Made by a program: the position numbers and the translations under genes. A stretch of DNA of 36,118 nt from Acidimicrobiia bacterium (GTDB lineage Bacteria; Actinomycetota; Acidimicrobiia; Acidimicrobiales; SHLQ01), in contig JAOUEE010000005.1 in NCBI GenBank assembly GCA_029858875.1, positions 1 to 36,118 of the forward strand, read 5' to 3'. Positions within the stretch are counted from its first letter, which is position 1; each line of letters starts with the position of its first letter. The notes under the pieces are model-generated. The model ran no database searches, had not been told where the DNA came from, and saw nothing but the letters and a program-made list of their open reading frames with translations. This document shows, one piece after another, positions 1 to 7,769 of the stretch.

Positions 1-980
1 GATGATCCCACCTCGGGTCCGACCCACCAGCGCCCATAGGCGCTGAGAAGGAGGAAGGCCACCCCGGCGAGCAGCAACCCGACGGGAAGCACGGCGGCTC
101 GGAGGGCGTCGCGACGGGGGAGCGGGGTGTAGGCCAGCACCAGCCCCACCACCAGCACCACGGCGTAGATCGTGGCCATGACGGGATTGCCGCCAATTCC
201 TTCGAACGTGGCGACCAGGGCGGTCTTCATGAAGCCGACCATCTCGGCCAGGTCGGTGCCCCGACCGTAGGGATCCTCGATGATCTCGGGGCCGATCGTC
301 AGATACCACACGCCGTACACCAGACCGAGGGGCACGGTGTTGAACACCGCCGGCCGCAGACCGCGCCGCACCAGGACGACGGCGCCGATCACCACGGTGA
401 TGAGTGGGGTGAACCCCGACGAGAACAGGCCGATGAACCCGAGCGCGAGGCCCACGCCGTCGCGCCACGAGATGGGGCCCTCGTGATCGGCCAGCAGCAG
501 GTGGGCCAAGCCAAGTACCAGCGAACCGGTGAACCCGATCTGGAACGCCCAGATGATGTTCTCCTCACCGGGACCGAAGAGGATGAACACCGATGCCGCG
601 GCGGTGGCGATCCAGGGGTTCACCTGGCAGCGCCGGATGATCAGCCACAGCAGGACGACGGCCGTGAGGTGGAGCACGATGACCGGCAGTTGGTACGGGC
701 GGTAGCTCTCCAGCCCCCACAGCCGGAACATGCCCCGGAAGGCCAGGATGGGAACCGACACCAGGTGCTCGTTGTGCGGCTCGACCAGTTGGCGGAGGTC
801 GCCGCCGTCGCGGTTGGCCAGGAACTGCCAGTCGTCGCCGTTGAACCAGTAGTACCGACTGATCTCGGAGACCAGGGCGACGAAGCCGACGACGATCGCT
901 GCCGCGAACACGATGATCGACCATCGGTCCGACGCCGAGCGCGCCGAGTCGGGTGGAGAGTCGACGTCTACGGCGGACAC
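1..980 (-). CDS. GT-C-like multi-pass membrane protein (probable glycosyltransferase), 3' end outside window
   Basis: I translated this frame by hand: it is open from a GTG at 980 to the window edge, giving 326 codons without a stop. After about 19 polar residues comes a first membrane helix (about 21-41), then a loop with GDDW at 48-51 and PHNEH at 68-72. Seven or so further hydrophobic segments follow. An acidic pair just after the first helix, in a multi-pass protein, is typical of GT-C glycosyltransferases (PMT/ArnT-like), which use polyprenyl-phosphate sugars at the membrane. The start is supported by a TACCCT box seven bases upstream and by the absence of a Shine-Dalgarno, as at other genes here. 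The C-terminal part is missing, so the substrate cannot be judged. The family call is inference from topology and the DDW/PHNEH loop. Confidence 0.7.
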   Translation of the reverse strand, partial: MSAVDVDSPPDSARSASDRWSIIVFAAAIVVGFVALVSEISRYYWFNGDDWQFLANRDGGDLRQLVEPHNEHLVSVPILAFRGMFRLWGLESYRPYQLPVIVLHLTAVVLLWLIIRRCQVNPWIATAAASVFILFGPGEENIIWAFQIGFTGSLVLGLAHLLLADHEGPISWRDGVGLALGFIGLFSSGFTPLITVVIGAVVLVRRGLRPAVFNTVPLGLVYGVWYLTIGPEIIEDPYGRGTDLAEMVGFMKTALVATFEGIGGNPVMATIYAVVLVVGLVLAYTPLPRRDALRAAVLPVGLLLAGVAFLLLSAYGRWWVGPEVGS

Positions 981-1394
981 GGCGCCGAGGGTACCAGCGC
1001 CGTCCCGGTCGCTCGGCGGCGCCTCCCGAATACGTCACCTGACGAAATATGTCGTGGGCGGTCGGTGGTGGTGGGCCTGTCAGGGAGAAACCCGGTGCTG
1101 AGGACGCGCCGGCGCCGAAGCGCTCCGTCTTTGGTGCTATGGGTCGATCAGGGGCGCCGACAGCAATCACAGGACAGCCGCGCCGACAACGCCGCACGGC
1201 TTGCGAGACGAGTCGTTTCGCCACGGGCGGCGATTTCGCCTGCTTCATCGAGATCGGGCCGTCGGGGCGGGAATCCCGGGATGCGACCGCGCGGTCCAGG
1301 TTCCCCGTCTACTTTACATAACGAAGATTTCCGGCGCCCTGTCGGGTTCCAGGGGGTCACGGCATGGCGGTCCCCGGCCGGTCATGATGGGCCG
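981..1394. other. Divergent intergenic region, 414 bp, no convincing gene
   Basis: This gap separates the minus-strand membrane protein from the plus-strand DUF2510 gene. Frames run through it on both strands, but their translations are Arg/Pro-rich with no recognisable domain, as expected of shadow frames in GC-rich DNA. It holds the TACCCT box of the leftward gene and, at 1311-1330, an AT-rich patch (actttacataacgaagattt) that stands out from its surroundings. That patch may be a regulator site or a promoter element. A weak -10-like CATGAT at 1383-1388 lies six bases before the GTG at 1395. Confidence 0.5.
988..993 (-). promoter_or_regulatory. -10 box (TACCCT) of a leaderless promoter
   Basis: TACCCT on the minus strand ends seven bases before the GTG at 980. 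No Shine-Dalgarno lies between, so transcription probably starts at the start codon. Confidence 0.55.
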
Positions 1395-2462
1395 GTGAGC
1401 CAAGGACCCACACCCGGCTGGTATCCCGACCCCGAAGGCACCGGCCAACTGCGCTGGTGGGACGGCCAACAATGGACGGCGACCTACCGACCGACCATCG
1501 CCCAGGCGCTGCCGCCGGCCCCCACCGACTGGGCCGGCTCAGGCCGCTATCGGCCCATCAACGGGTGGTTCACCCACATCTTCGGGCTCCTCGGCGATCG
1601 CATCGGCCATTTGTTCACCATCGCCGCCGTCACCCTGCTGCCGTTCACCGTGGTCTTCTTCGTCAGCATGTGGCAGGCCCTCGACGGCGTCGATGTCACC
1701 ATCGTCGACGACGACATCGAGGTGATCGGTTGGACCACGGGCGCCACCACCGCGCTCGTCGTCGGTGCGCTGGCCATGGTGTTCGGCTCGCTGTGGTTCA
1801 CCACCGCCGGTCAGCATCAGTTGTGGGCCAGCGCCGTTGGTCATCCCAGCTCCTGGTCGCGATCGATCATTCGAGGCCTCGTCTACCTCCCCCGCCTGGT
1901 GGGCTGGTCCCTCGTGATCAGCGCCGGCCTCGGTTTCGCCGTGGCGATCGTGGTGCTGGCCGGGCTAGTGGTGGCGCCCGCACTCGCCGTGTTGCTCGGG
2001 CTCGTGCTGGTCGCCGGACTGGTCTGGATCATGGTCCACCTCCAGTTCCTCATGGTGTCGGTGGTGAGCAGCCGGTCGAATGCCCTCACCGCCGCCTTCG
2101 GCATCGCTCGGGGTCGCTGGATGGCCACCTTCGGCCGCACCCTGCTCACCTGGATGGTGGCCGCCGCGGCGTCGTTGGCCTTCGCTTTCGTCGGCCAGAT
2201 CGTGTCGGTCATCGGCGGCGCCGGTTCGGGTGGAGCCGTCGAGTCAGTCGGTGGCGTCGACACCATCCACCTCGGCGATCTGTACCCCAACGTGGGGGCC
2301 GCCATCGTCTTCGGCATCGTGACCGCCCTCCAATCCGGTGCCAGCCAGGCCGTCACGATGGCCAGCCTCGCCTCGATGTACGTCGACGCCGGTGGGCCGA
2401 GCGACCCGAGCCTGGCCGGTTACGGGTCGGAATCGGGTCCCGCCCGCGCTCCCATCGCCTGA
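1395..2462 (+). CDS. DUF2510-domain multi-pass membrane protein
   Basis: The protein has 355 residues. Residues about 7-30 form a DUF2510 domain (PGWYPDP, then a Leu-Arg-Trp-Trp-Asp-Gly core), a short Trp-rich module common at the N-termini of actinobacterial membrane proteins. A linker is followed by membrane segments beginning with a stretch rich in Ala/Val/Leu/Phe near LLPFTVVFF. There are about six helices in all, in two groups, which resembles the glycerophosphodiester phosphodiesterase membrane-domain/DUF975 type of bundle. No catalytic motif is visible. The frame stays open upstream to 483, but upstream residues are low-complexity and lie antisense to the leftward gene. The GTG at 1395 sits just before the DUF2510 domain and has a CATGAT box six bases upstream. 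Function unknown; a role in envelope processes is only inference. Confidence 0.85.
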   Translation: MSQGPTPGWYPDPEGTGQLRWWDGQQWTATYRPTIAQALPPAPTDWAGSGRYRPINGWFTHIFGLLGDRIGHLFTIAAVTLLPFTVVFFVSMWQALDGVDVTIVDDDIEVIGWTTGATTALVVGALAMVFGSLWFTTAGQHQLWASAVGHPSSWSRSIIRGLVYLPRLVGWSLVISAGLGFAVAIVVLAGLVVAPALAVLLGLVLVAGLVWIMVHLQFLMVSVVSSRSNALTAAFGIARGRWMATFGRTLLTWMVAAAASLAFAFVGQIVSVIGGAGSGGAVESVGGVDTIHLGDLYPNVGAAIVFGIVTALQSGASQAVTMASLASMYVDAGGPSDPSLAGYGSESGPARAPIA

Positions 2463-2511
2463 GCCGGTCGGTGCCTGCCGGCGGGCCTATGTGATGCCCG
2501 GGGCCAACCAC

Positions 2512-2517
2512 TAGCGT
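2512..2517 (+). promoter_or_regulatory. -10 box (TAGCGT) of a leaderless promoter
   Basis: TAGCGT ends eight bases before the ATG at 2526 and there is no Shine-Dalgarno. It gives the coupled pair at 2526 and 4019 its own promoter. Confidence 0.55.
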
Positions 2518-2525
2518 GGTCGCCT

Positions 2526-4022
2526 ATGTCGAGGCGTCTCGAAGTCGAACTGACCAGTGTCCGTGATGACGGCAGATGGACCTGGAGGGCCGCCGGCGCG
2601 AAGCAGCCGAAGGGCGAGGTCGATGCCGTCCTGCTCTTCGACGGAGCCAAGGTGGGTGACGTGGTCAAGGTGGAGGCCGAGTTCTTCATCGATGGGATCA
2701 GCGTCACCCAGGTGTTCCCGCCGAAGCAGAAGGTCCGCAACGAGCCCGAGCGACTCGAGTTGTTGGGTTCGGAACGCGAACCCGGTGGGGTCACGACCCA
2801 GCTGGTGGGTAAGAAGGGCCGACGCGGCGACGACCGAGGCCGAGATCGTGATCGCGACCGCGATCGCAAGCGCAAACGCCCTGATCGCAAGGACCGAGGC
2901 GACGGCCGCGACGCCAAGGAGCGTGATCGCGGGTCGCGACCGCGCCGCGAGCAGGCGCCGGCCCCGGAGCGGCCGAAGGTGCCGCGACTCAAGGCCGGTC
3001 GGGCCCACCGCAAGGCGGCGCTCGAAGCGCTGCCCGAGGTCCAGCGTCCGATCGCCGAGCAGCTGCTGCGGGGTGGCATTCCCGCGCTGCGCCAGGCCGT
3101 CGACAAGCAGAACGAGGTGGCCAAGGCCGAAGGCAAGCCGCTCGTCAAGGCCGACCCGCTGGTCGGACTGGCCGAGCAGATCTACCCGGCGCTGCGGACC
3201 GCCGAGTGGCGGGACCGGGCCGACGCGGCCATGGCCGGCATCGACGAGGTCGATCTGCGCGACCTGCGGTCGGTCGTGGTCGCCGCTGACACCGCCGCCC
3301 GAGACGACGAGACCCGTGCGCTGGCATCGGATCTGCGCGAGGCGCTACTGCGGCGGGTCGATGCCGAGCACAACAACTGGTTGAGCGAGATCGCCGGCAC
3401 ACTGGCCGATGGTCGAACCGTGCGCGCCCTCCGGCTCAGCTCGCGCCCGCCCAAAGCCGGCGCCCCGCTGCCCACGGACCTGGCAGCCCGACTGGCTGCC
3501 GCCGCCAGCGAGGGCCTGGCCGCAGACACCGGCCAGGAGCGCTACGCAACCGTGCTCGACGCCGTGGCCTTCTCTCCCGTGCGGACGCTGGTCACGCCGG
3601 CGGCGGTGCCCGACAAGCCCGGTACCGAGCTGATCGAGGCCGTCACCCGACTGTCGAGTCGGATCCCCCAGGTTGCCGGCCTGTTCGGGATCGAGCCCAG
3701 CGAGGCACCGTCCTCGGCCCGGCGACGCCCCAAGCGCTCCTCCCGCACGGGTGGCGCGAAGCCCATCCCCCCTCCCCCGCCGGCTGCCGACACCGCGGCC
3801 GAGCGGCCTGCTCCGGCATCCACCGCTGAGCACCCGGAGCCCACCGCCGAGCCGGCCGGCGAGGCCGATGTGGCGTCCCCACCAGCCGATCCGAGCCCCG
3901 AGGTGTACGAAGCGACTGCTCCCCCGTCCGAGACCCATGAGCCGGTCGCATACTCGGAGTCACCAGCGGAGCCGGCCGAGGCGCCCGCGGCCGCCGAGTC
4001 ACCCGCCGACGGCACGCCATGA
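2526..4022 (+). CDS. Uncharacterised protein with an N-terminal beta domain, Arg/Asp-rich tract and Pro/Ala/Glu tail
   Basis: The protein has 498 residues and I do not recognise its family. Residues 1-78 look like a small beta-rich, possibly OB-like domain, with alternating hydrophobic residues around DAVLLFDGAKVGDVVKVEAE. Residues about 98-140 are almost wholly charged, dominated by Arg-Asp and Arg-Lys repeats, and are likely disordered and nucleic-acid binding. Residues about 150-400 are helical and Ala/Leu/Arg-rich. The last 110 residues are a Pro/Ala/Glu/Ser tail. The domain order suggests an RNA- or ribosome-associated protein, but that is inference. Its TGA overlaps the ATG of the enoyl-CoA hydratase (ATGA at 4019-4022), so the two are translationally coupled. 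The start is set by a leaderless-type TAGCGT box. Confidence 0.85.
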   Translation: MSRRLEVELTSVRDDGRWTWRAAGAKQPKGEVDAVLLFDGAKVGDVVKVEAEFFIDGISVTQVFPPKQKVRNEPERLELLGSEREPGGVTTQLVGKKGRRGDDRGRDRDRDRDRKRKRPDRKDRGDGRDAKERDRGSRPRREQAPAPERPKVPRLKAGRAHRKAALEALPEVQRPIAEQLLRGGIPALRQAVDKQNEVAKAEGKPLVKADPLVGLAEQIYPALRTAEWRDRADAAMAGIDEVDLRDLRSVVVAADTAARDDETRALASDLREALLRRVDAEHNNWLSEIAGTLADGRTVRALRLSSRPPKAGAPLPTDLAARLAAAASEGLAADTGQERYATVLDAVAFSPVRTLVTPAAVPDKPGTELIEAVTRLSSRIPQVAGLFGIEPSEAPSSARRRPKRSSRTGGAKPIPPPPPAADTAAERPAPASTAEHPEPTAEPAGEADVASPPADPSPEVYEATAPPSETHEPVAYSESPAEPAEAPAAAESPADGTP

Positions 4023-4786
4023 GCGTGGTCAGCTTCGAGGAGCGGGGTAACACCGCGATCATCCGCCTCGACCGGCCCGAGGCCCGCAATGCCGTCAACC
4101 AGGAGCTGGCCGAGGCGCTCGAGGCCGCGGTGGACCGCTTCGAGGCCGATGAGCGGCTGTGGACCGCGGTGCTCGCCGGCGACGGCCCTGCGTTCTGCGC
4201 CGGTGCCGATCTGAAAGCCATCTCCTCCGGTGCGGCCACCATGTTGGGCACCGAGCGCAGCGGCTTCGCCGGCTTCGTGCTCCACGATCGGACCAAGCCC
4301 GTGATCGCCGCGGTCGAGGGGCCGGCCGTGGCCGGCGGCACCGAGATCGTGTTGGCCTGTGACCTGGTGGTCGCCGCCGAGGGGGCCACGTTCGGGCTGC
4401 CCGAGGTCAAGCGATCGCTGGTGGCCGCGGCCGGCGGCACCGTTCGCCTGCCACGGTCGGTGCCCCTGAAGGTGGCCATGGAGATCGCGCTGACCGGCGA
4501 CCACATCAGCGCGCCGCGTGCGTACGAGGTGGGCCTGGTCAACGAGGTCTGTTCCAATGACGAGGCCCTGGATCGGGCCCTGGCCCTGGCCGCCCGCATC
4601 AACGCCAACGCTCCCCTGGCCGTCCGGGCGACTCGACAGGCCATTCTCGACGGGCTCACACTGGATGTGCGCGACGGCATCCGAGCGGCGTCACGGCTCA
4701 GCGCCCAATTGGCTTCCACCGCTGACTTCGCCGAGGGACCGCTGGCCTTCGTCGAGAAGCGGACACCGCAATGGAAGGGCGCCTGA
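4019..4786 (+). CDS. Enoyl-CoA hydratase/isomerase (crotonase family)
   Basis: The 255-residue protein matches the usual length of single-domain crotonases, which add water across, or shift, the double bond of 2-enoyl-CoAs in beta-oxidation and related pathways. The oxyanion-hole segments are present: FCAGADLKAI near residue 60 and the AGGTEIVLACD helix near residue 105. Both glutamates used by true hydratases appear to be present, one in GGTE and one in FGLPEVKRSL. A hydratase is therefore more likely than an isomerase or dehalogenase; the substrate chain length cannot be read. It begins inside the stop codon of the gene before it and depends on that gene's promoter. No other fatty-acid degradation gene is adjacent, so the pairing with the Arg/Asp-tract protein is unexplained. 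Confidence 0.92.
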   Translation: MSVVSFEERGNTAIIRLDRPEARNAVNQELAEALEAAVDRFEADERLWTAVLAGDGPAFCAGADLKAISSGAATMLGTERSGFAGFVLHDRTKPVIAAVEGPAVAGGTEIVLACDLVVAAEGATFGLPEVKRSLVAAAGGTVRLPRSVPLKVAMEIALTGDHISAPRAYEVGLVNEVCSNDEALDRALALAARINANAPLAVRATRQAILDGLTLDVRDGIRAASRLSAQLASTADFAEGPLAFVEKRTPQWKGA

Positions 4787-4794
4787 GGCGGTAG

Positions 4795-4858
4795 CCGCAC
4801 CTGCCGGTCATCGCGGCGGAAGGCGTCGCCCTGGCGGCGCGGCTTCGCGGCGGTGCGG
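4795..4858. terminator. Weak terminator-like inverted repeat between convergent genes
   Basis: CCGCACC (4795-4801) pairs with GGTGCGG (4852-4858). The 50-base interior is GC-rich and can fold further. It lies between the convergent enoyl-CoA hydratase and Nudix genes. No T-run follows, so this is tentative. Confidence 0.3.
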
Positions 4859-4877
4859 TCGGATCGGTGACGATCGG

Positions 4878-5285
4878 TCAGACGATGGTGTCGATGATGT
4901 GGTTCTCGGCGAGGAATTCGGCCAGTCCGTCCACCAGATCCAGTTCGGCGACGTGTTCCAGCGGGATCCAGCCGGCACCCATGGCGTCGTCACCGGCGAC
5001 CGGCTCCTGGTGACCCAGGACGGTGACGTCGAAGTCCAGGATCACCAGGTGCGTACCCTCCGAGAACCGCTCCACCCAGCCGACGAAGCGGCCGCACACC
5101 GCCTCCACCCGGGTCTCCTCGGCCAGCTCGCGCACGACGGCTTCGGCCAGGAGCTCGCCGCCCTCGACCCGGCCCCCGGGAAGGGACCACCGGCCCTGGT
5201 CGGGTGGGGCGCCCCGTTGGATCAACAGCAGTTGCCCCTCGCTGATGGCGATGGCACCGACACAGACCTGGGGTCGATCGGTCAC
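4878..5285 (-). CDS. Nudix hydrolase
   Basis: The 135-residue protein has the single-domain Nudix length; such enzymes hydrolyse nucleoside diphosphate-linked compounds using a metal-binding helix. The Nudix box is present: GGRVEGGE, then REL and the EE pair (GX5EX7REUXEE). The small Gly that normally follows the EE pair is replaced by Arg (EETRV). I chose the GTG at 5285, which overlaps the stop of the upstream acetyltransferase (GTGA), because residues upstream in this frame are shadow-like and the domain begins right after it (VCVGAIAI). It is the last gene of a minus-strand operon that starts at 6706. The substrate is unknown; the changed Gly may or may not matter. Confidence 0.88.
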   Translation of the reverse strand: MTDRPQVCVGAIAISEGQLLLIQRGAPPDQGRWSLPGGRVEGGELLAEAVVRELAEETRVEAVCGRFVGWVERFSEGTHLVILDFDVTVLGHQEPVAGDDAMGAGWIPLEHVAELDLVDGLAEFLAENHIIDTIV

Positions 5286-5755
5286 CGGTCGATCGACCGA
5301 TGCACGACGATGGCCCGGGCCACCAGACCGTGCGTCTCGAAGAAGTTCTTGGTCGCCCGGTTGCCCGGCAACGCCAGACTGTCGACCCCGAAGCAGCCGG
5401 CGTCGGTGGCCCACGACACGATGGCGCCCATGAGCTCCTCCCCCACCCCGACACCGCGGGCGTCGGGCAGCACGTAGATGTCGGTGATCCGCCCCAGTCT
5501 GCCGCCGTCGAGCACGCTCTCGACGTGCACCATGCCGTAGCCCACCACCACGTCGTCGAGGGTGCCGACCACGACGAGGTGCTCTTCGTCATCCATGGCC
5601 AGCGACAGGCGATCGGTGGCCGGCAACGGCCCCGCTTCTCGTCGGGCCCACACGGCGCCACCCTTGGTCGGTGTGAGCTCGTCGACGGCCGCCTCGACCA
5701 ATTCGGCGAGGGTGGTCAGATCGGCGGGGAGGGCCGGTCGGCAAGCCTCGTCCAT
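5282..5755 (-). CDS. GNAT-family N-acetyltransferase
   Basis: The 157-residue protein has the standard length of a single GNAT domain, which transfers an acetyl group from acetyl-CoA to an amine. The core is clear: a beta strand ITDIYVLP, then the acetyl-CoA pyrophosphate loop ARGVGVGEELM, and near the end a helix with NRATKNFFETHGLV, the usual motif B. The ATG at 5755 overlaps the stop of the gene before it (TGATG), and the GTG of the Nudix gene overlaps this gene's stop. The three are thus translationally coupled. The acceptor substrate cannot be inferred. Confidence 0.9.
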   Translation of the reverse strand: MDEACRPALPADLTTLAELVEAAVDELTPTKGGAVWARREAGPLPATDRLSLAMDDEEHLVVVGTLDDVVVGYGMVHVESVLDGGRLGRITDIYVLPDARGVGVGEELMGAIVSWATDAGCFGVDSLALPGNRATKNFFETHGLVARAIVVHRSIDR

Positions 5756-6177
5756 CAGGATCGGAGCTGCTCCACCCGATTGAGTACCGTGGCCCGGTTG
5801 CGTCCGGCCCGCTCGTGGGCTGCCACCGCCTCGACCACGGCGGGCGGCTTCTGCGCCAGGAGCTTGACGATCTGGGCCGCGGTGAGGTGGTCGTAGCCCG
5901 GCCACGGCTCGGCAGGCGTCTCCGGCCCGCTGTCGGCCGAATCGGGGGTGAGGACATCCCGGAAGCCCGACACCGCCGCGTTGACGACCTTGGTGGCCTC
6001 GTTCTGGCCTCGTTGCAGCGCGAACCGTCCCACCACGCGGGCCAACGCCACCTGGCCCCGTCCTCGCTCGGCGAGCTTGGGAATGATCTCCCGGGCCTCG
6101 AGAGCCAGGCCGAGCGGCGCATAGACGAACAGGTCCAACGCCGTACCGACGAGATCGGACTCGTCGTCACGGTTCAT
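5755..6177 (-). CDS. Small helical protein, possibly lipid- or membrane-associated
   Basis: The protein has 140 residues. The N-terminal half is amphipathic and mildly hydrophobic (TALDLFVYAPLGLALEAREI), without a clear transmembrane span. The C-terminal 45 residues have a recurrent actinobacterial pattern: YDHLTAAQIV, then a Glu/Ala-rich helix, then RATVLNRVEQL. From memory, the same C-terminal pattern occurs in actinobacterial proteins annotated as lipid-droplet associated, but I could not compare them here. It lies ten bases after the acidic DUF4193-like gene and overlaps the GNAT gene by one base, so all belong to one transcript. An AGG lies about ten bases before the ATG. Function unknown. 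Confidence 0.8.
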   Translation of the reverse strand: MNRDDESDLVGTALDLFVYAPLGLALEAREIIPKLAERGRGQVALARVVGRFALQRGQNEATKVVNAAVSGFRDVLTPDSADSGPETPAEPWPGYDHLTAAQIVKLLAQKPPAVVEAVAAHERAGRNRATVLNRVEQLRS

Positions 6178-6187
6178 GGGACCGACC

Positions 6188-6706
6188 TCAGCGCCTGACG
6201 CGCTCGAGCGACGGGCAGGGGTCCTCGCCGAAGGGGCAACGCGGGTTCGTCCGGGACACGAACTGGCTGGGGCTCACGATGAAGAAGCAGCCGTCGCAGG
6301 TCCACTCGTCGTCGCGCTTGGGCGCCACCGGCTCGCCCTTGGCCACGGGGACGACCGGCGCCACGGGCCCGTCGTCTTCGTCCTCGTCGTCGTCGTCCTC
6401 GTCGTCGCCCGATGCGATTCGGTCCTTCAGGATGGTGTCGAGGTCGGCCTCGACATCATCGGGGTCGGGCTCGTCGTCGTCATCGTCGTCGCTCGCCGGT
6501 GCTCGGCGCGGCCCGGCCTCGTCGTCGTCATCCTCGTCGTCGTCATCGTCGATGATGTCATCGTCCTCGTCGATTCCGACGACCGTGTCGAAATCCTCGT
6601 CGAGATCCTCCTCGTCGAGATCCTCGTCATCGATGTCGTCGTCGTCGATGGCTTCGTCGTCGAGCTCGTCGTCTGACGCGGTGTCTTCTGTTTCGTCCTC
6701 AGCCAT
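6188..6706 (-). CDS. Extremely acidic DUF4193-like protein with C-terminal Cys motif
   Basis: The protein has 172 residues. Roughly residues 3-115 are dominated by Asp and Glu, with runs of up to six Asp, coded by repeated GAC/GAT/GAG that appear as a (tcg/tcc/tca)n tract on the plus strand. The last 45 residues form a compact domain: DEWTCDGCFFIVSPSQ, then a Cys-Pro pair and a final Cys, suggesting a zinc site. Actinobacterial DUF4193 proteins combine an acidic N-terminus with a similar DEFTC-x2-C end, so I place it near that family. The ATG has GAGGA nine bases upstream. It is the first gene of an operon with the helical protein, GNAT and Nudix genes. Role unknown; acidic tails often bind basic proteins or metals, but that is inference. 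Confidence 0.85.
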   Translation of the reverse strand: MAEDETEDTASDDELDDEAIDDDDIDDEDLDEEDLDEDFDTVVGIDEDDDIIDDDDDEDDDDEAGPRRAPASDDDDDDEPDPDDVEADLDTILKDRIASGDDEDDDDEDEDDGPVAPVVPVAKGEPVAPKRDDEWTCDGCFFIVSPSQFVSRTNPRCPFGEDPCPSLERVRR

Positions 6707-6739
6707 GGGGTCCTCGGGTGGCGCAACGTCGCGGGCCGG

Positions 6740-6745
6740 AGCATA
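6740..6745 (-). promoter_or_regulatory. Possible -10 box (TATGCT) for the acidic-protein operon
   Basis: TATGCT lies 33 bases before the ATG at 6706 and would give a short leader that contains the GAGGA ribosome site. No clear -35 element was seen. Confidence 0.35.
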
Positions 6746-6839
6746 GACAGATCAGGGCGCCCATCGTGCGCATTCCGGACCGTTTTGTCGATTCCGGACA
6801 CCAAGAGGCCGCTCATCCGCCCACGGCGGTGGCATGTGG

Positions 6840-7673
6840 TCAGCTTGCTGAAGGGATTCGCAGGTACTGGTCGACCCGGATCTGGCCCTCGGACGTCAGC
6901 TGATTGGCCCGCAGGATCTCATCGATGGAGATGACGAACCGGGCGGCGATGCTCGTGGCCGTGTCCCCCCGCTGCACCTTGTAGATGCTGATGATGGCCG
7001 GCCCCGACGAGCTGTTCGGAGCGTAGGTCGGCGTCACGGGCGCCGGTGCCGCCGGTCCGTTGCTGGCCGGCGCGGTCGGGGTCGGCCCGTTGCTCGGCAG
7101 CTCGATCTTCTGGCCCGGTTGGACGGCATTGCCGTGCAGCCCGTTCACCGCCTTGAGCACGGAGACCGTGGTGCCGGTGGCCTGGGCGATCGACCACAAG
7201 GTGTCGCCGGCTGTCACCGTGTAGCTGCCGCCGAGCGCACCCGGGGATTCCGGTGCGTCCGGTTCATGGGCGTCGGTGGCGCCACCTTGTGGCCGATCGG
7301 CTGGTTTGGGGGGATCAGAGTCAGGTCGGTTGTCACCCGCCGGCGCCGCCGGGGATGGGGCGGGTCGATCAGGGCGTGGCGGTGGCGCACTGTCGGCGGT
7401 GGGGGCCGAGTCCTCGGCGGAGGCGTTCAGGTGCAGCTCCTGGCCGATCAGGATGAGATCGGGGTTCTGGATCCCATTGGCGCGGGCCAGGGCGCCAACG
7501 GTGGTCCCCTCGGCCTGGGAGAGGCTCCACAGCGTGTCGCCTTTCTTCACGATGTAGGTGCCGGCCGCCATCTGGCCGGCCAGGGCGGCCACCGCGACCG
7601 CGGCGACGGCGCGTTGGCGGGACCGGTGGCGGGGATCGGCCGGTTGGGGCGGAGTGGCGTCAGAGGATGACAC
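6840..7673 (-). CDS. Secreted or membrane-anchored protein with three LysM domains
   Basis: The protein has 277 residues. A basic N-terminus (RHRSRQR) and an Ala/Val-rich helix at about 22-38 form an anchor or signal. Three LysM modules, which bind N-acetylglucosamine in peptidoglycan, follow: about 39-82 (YIVKKGDTLWSLSQAEGT), 150-193 (YTVTAGDTLWSIAQ) and the C-terminal 48 residues (YKVQRGDTATSIA). The linkers are rich in Pro, Ala and Asp. No hydrolase domain is attached, so it probably tethers or scaffolds at the wall. I prefer the GTG at 7673 because AGGAAGGA lies seven bases upstream; a GTG at 7694 is an in-frame alternative. It stands between thyX and the acidic-protein operon on the same strand. 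Confidence 0.88.
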   Translation of the reverse strand: MSSSDATPPQPADPRHRSRQRAVAAVAVAALAGQMAAGTYIVKKGDTLWSLSQAEGTTVGALARANGIQNPDLILIGQELHLNASAEDSAPTADSAPPPRPDRPAPSPAAPAGDNRPDSDPPKPADRPQGGATDAHEPDAPESPGALGGSYTVTAGDTLWSIAQATGTTVSVLKAVNGLHGNAVQPGQKIELPSNGPTPTAPASNGPAAPAPVTPTYAPNSSSGPAIISIYKVQRGDTATSIAARFVISIDEILRANQLTSEGQIRVDQYLRIPSAS

Positions 7674-7714
7674 GACAGGGTCCTTCCTGTGCACTCCGCC
7701 CGCCGCGCGACCAA

Positions 7715-7720
7715 ATACTA
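7715..7720 (-). promoter_or_regulatory. -10 box (TAGTAT) of the LysM gene
   Basis: TAGTAT lies 41 bases before the chosen GTG at 7673. A start of transcription near 7708 would give a leader of about 35 bases carrying AGGAAGGA. No -35 match was found. Confidence 0.45.
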
Positions 7721-7769
7721 GCGACGGGCCGCGCGAATACCACCACGCACGGTGCGCGGATTTCGGGGC

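Noticed and set aside
5286-5299. 14-bp palindrome CGGTCGATCGACCG at the GNAT/Nudix junction
   Set aside because: It lies within coding sequence for Ser-Ile-Asp-Arg and the overlapping start; GATCGA-rich palindromes occur by codon use throughout this DNA.
6279-6746. Serine-rich frame on the plus strand
   Set aside because: Poly-Ser arises from reading the complement of the Asp/Glu codon tract of the acidic protein; it is not a gene.
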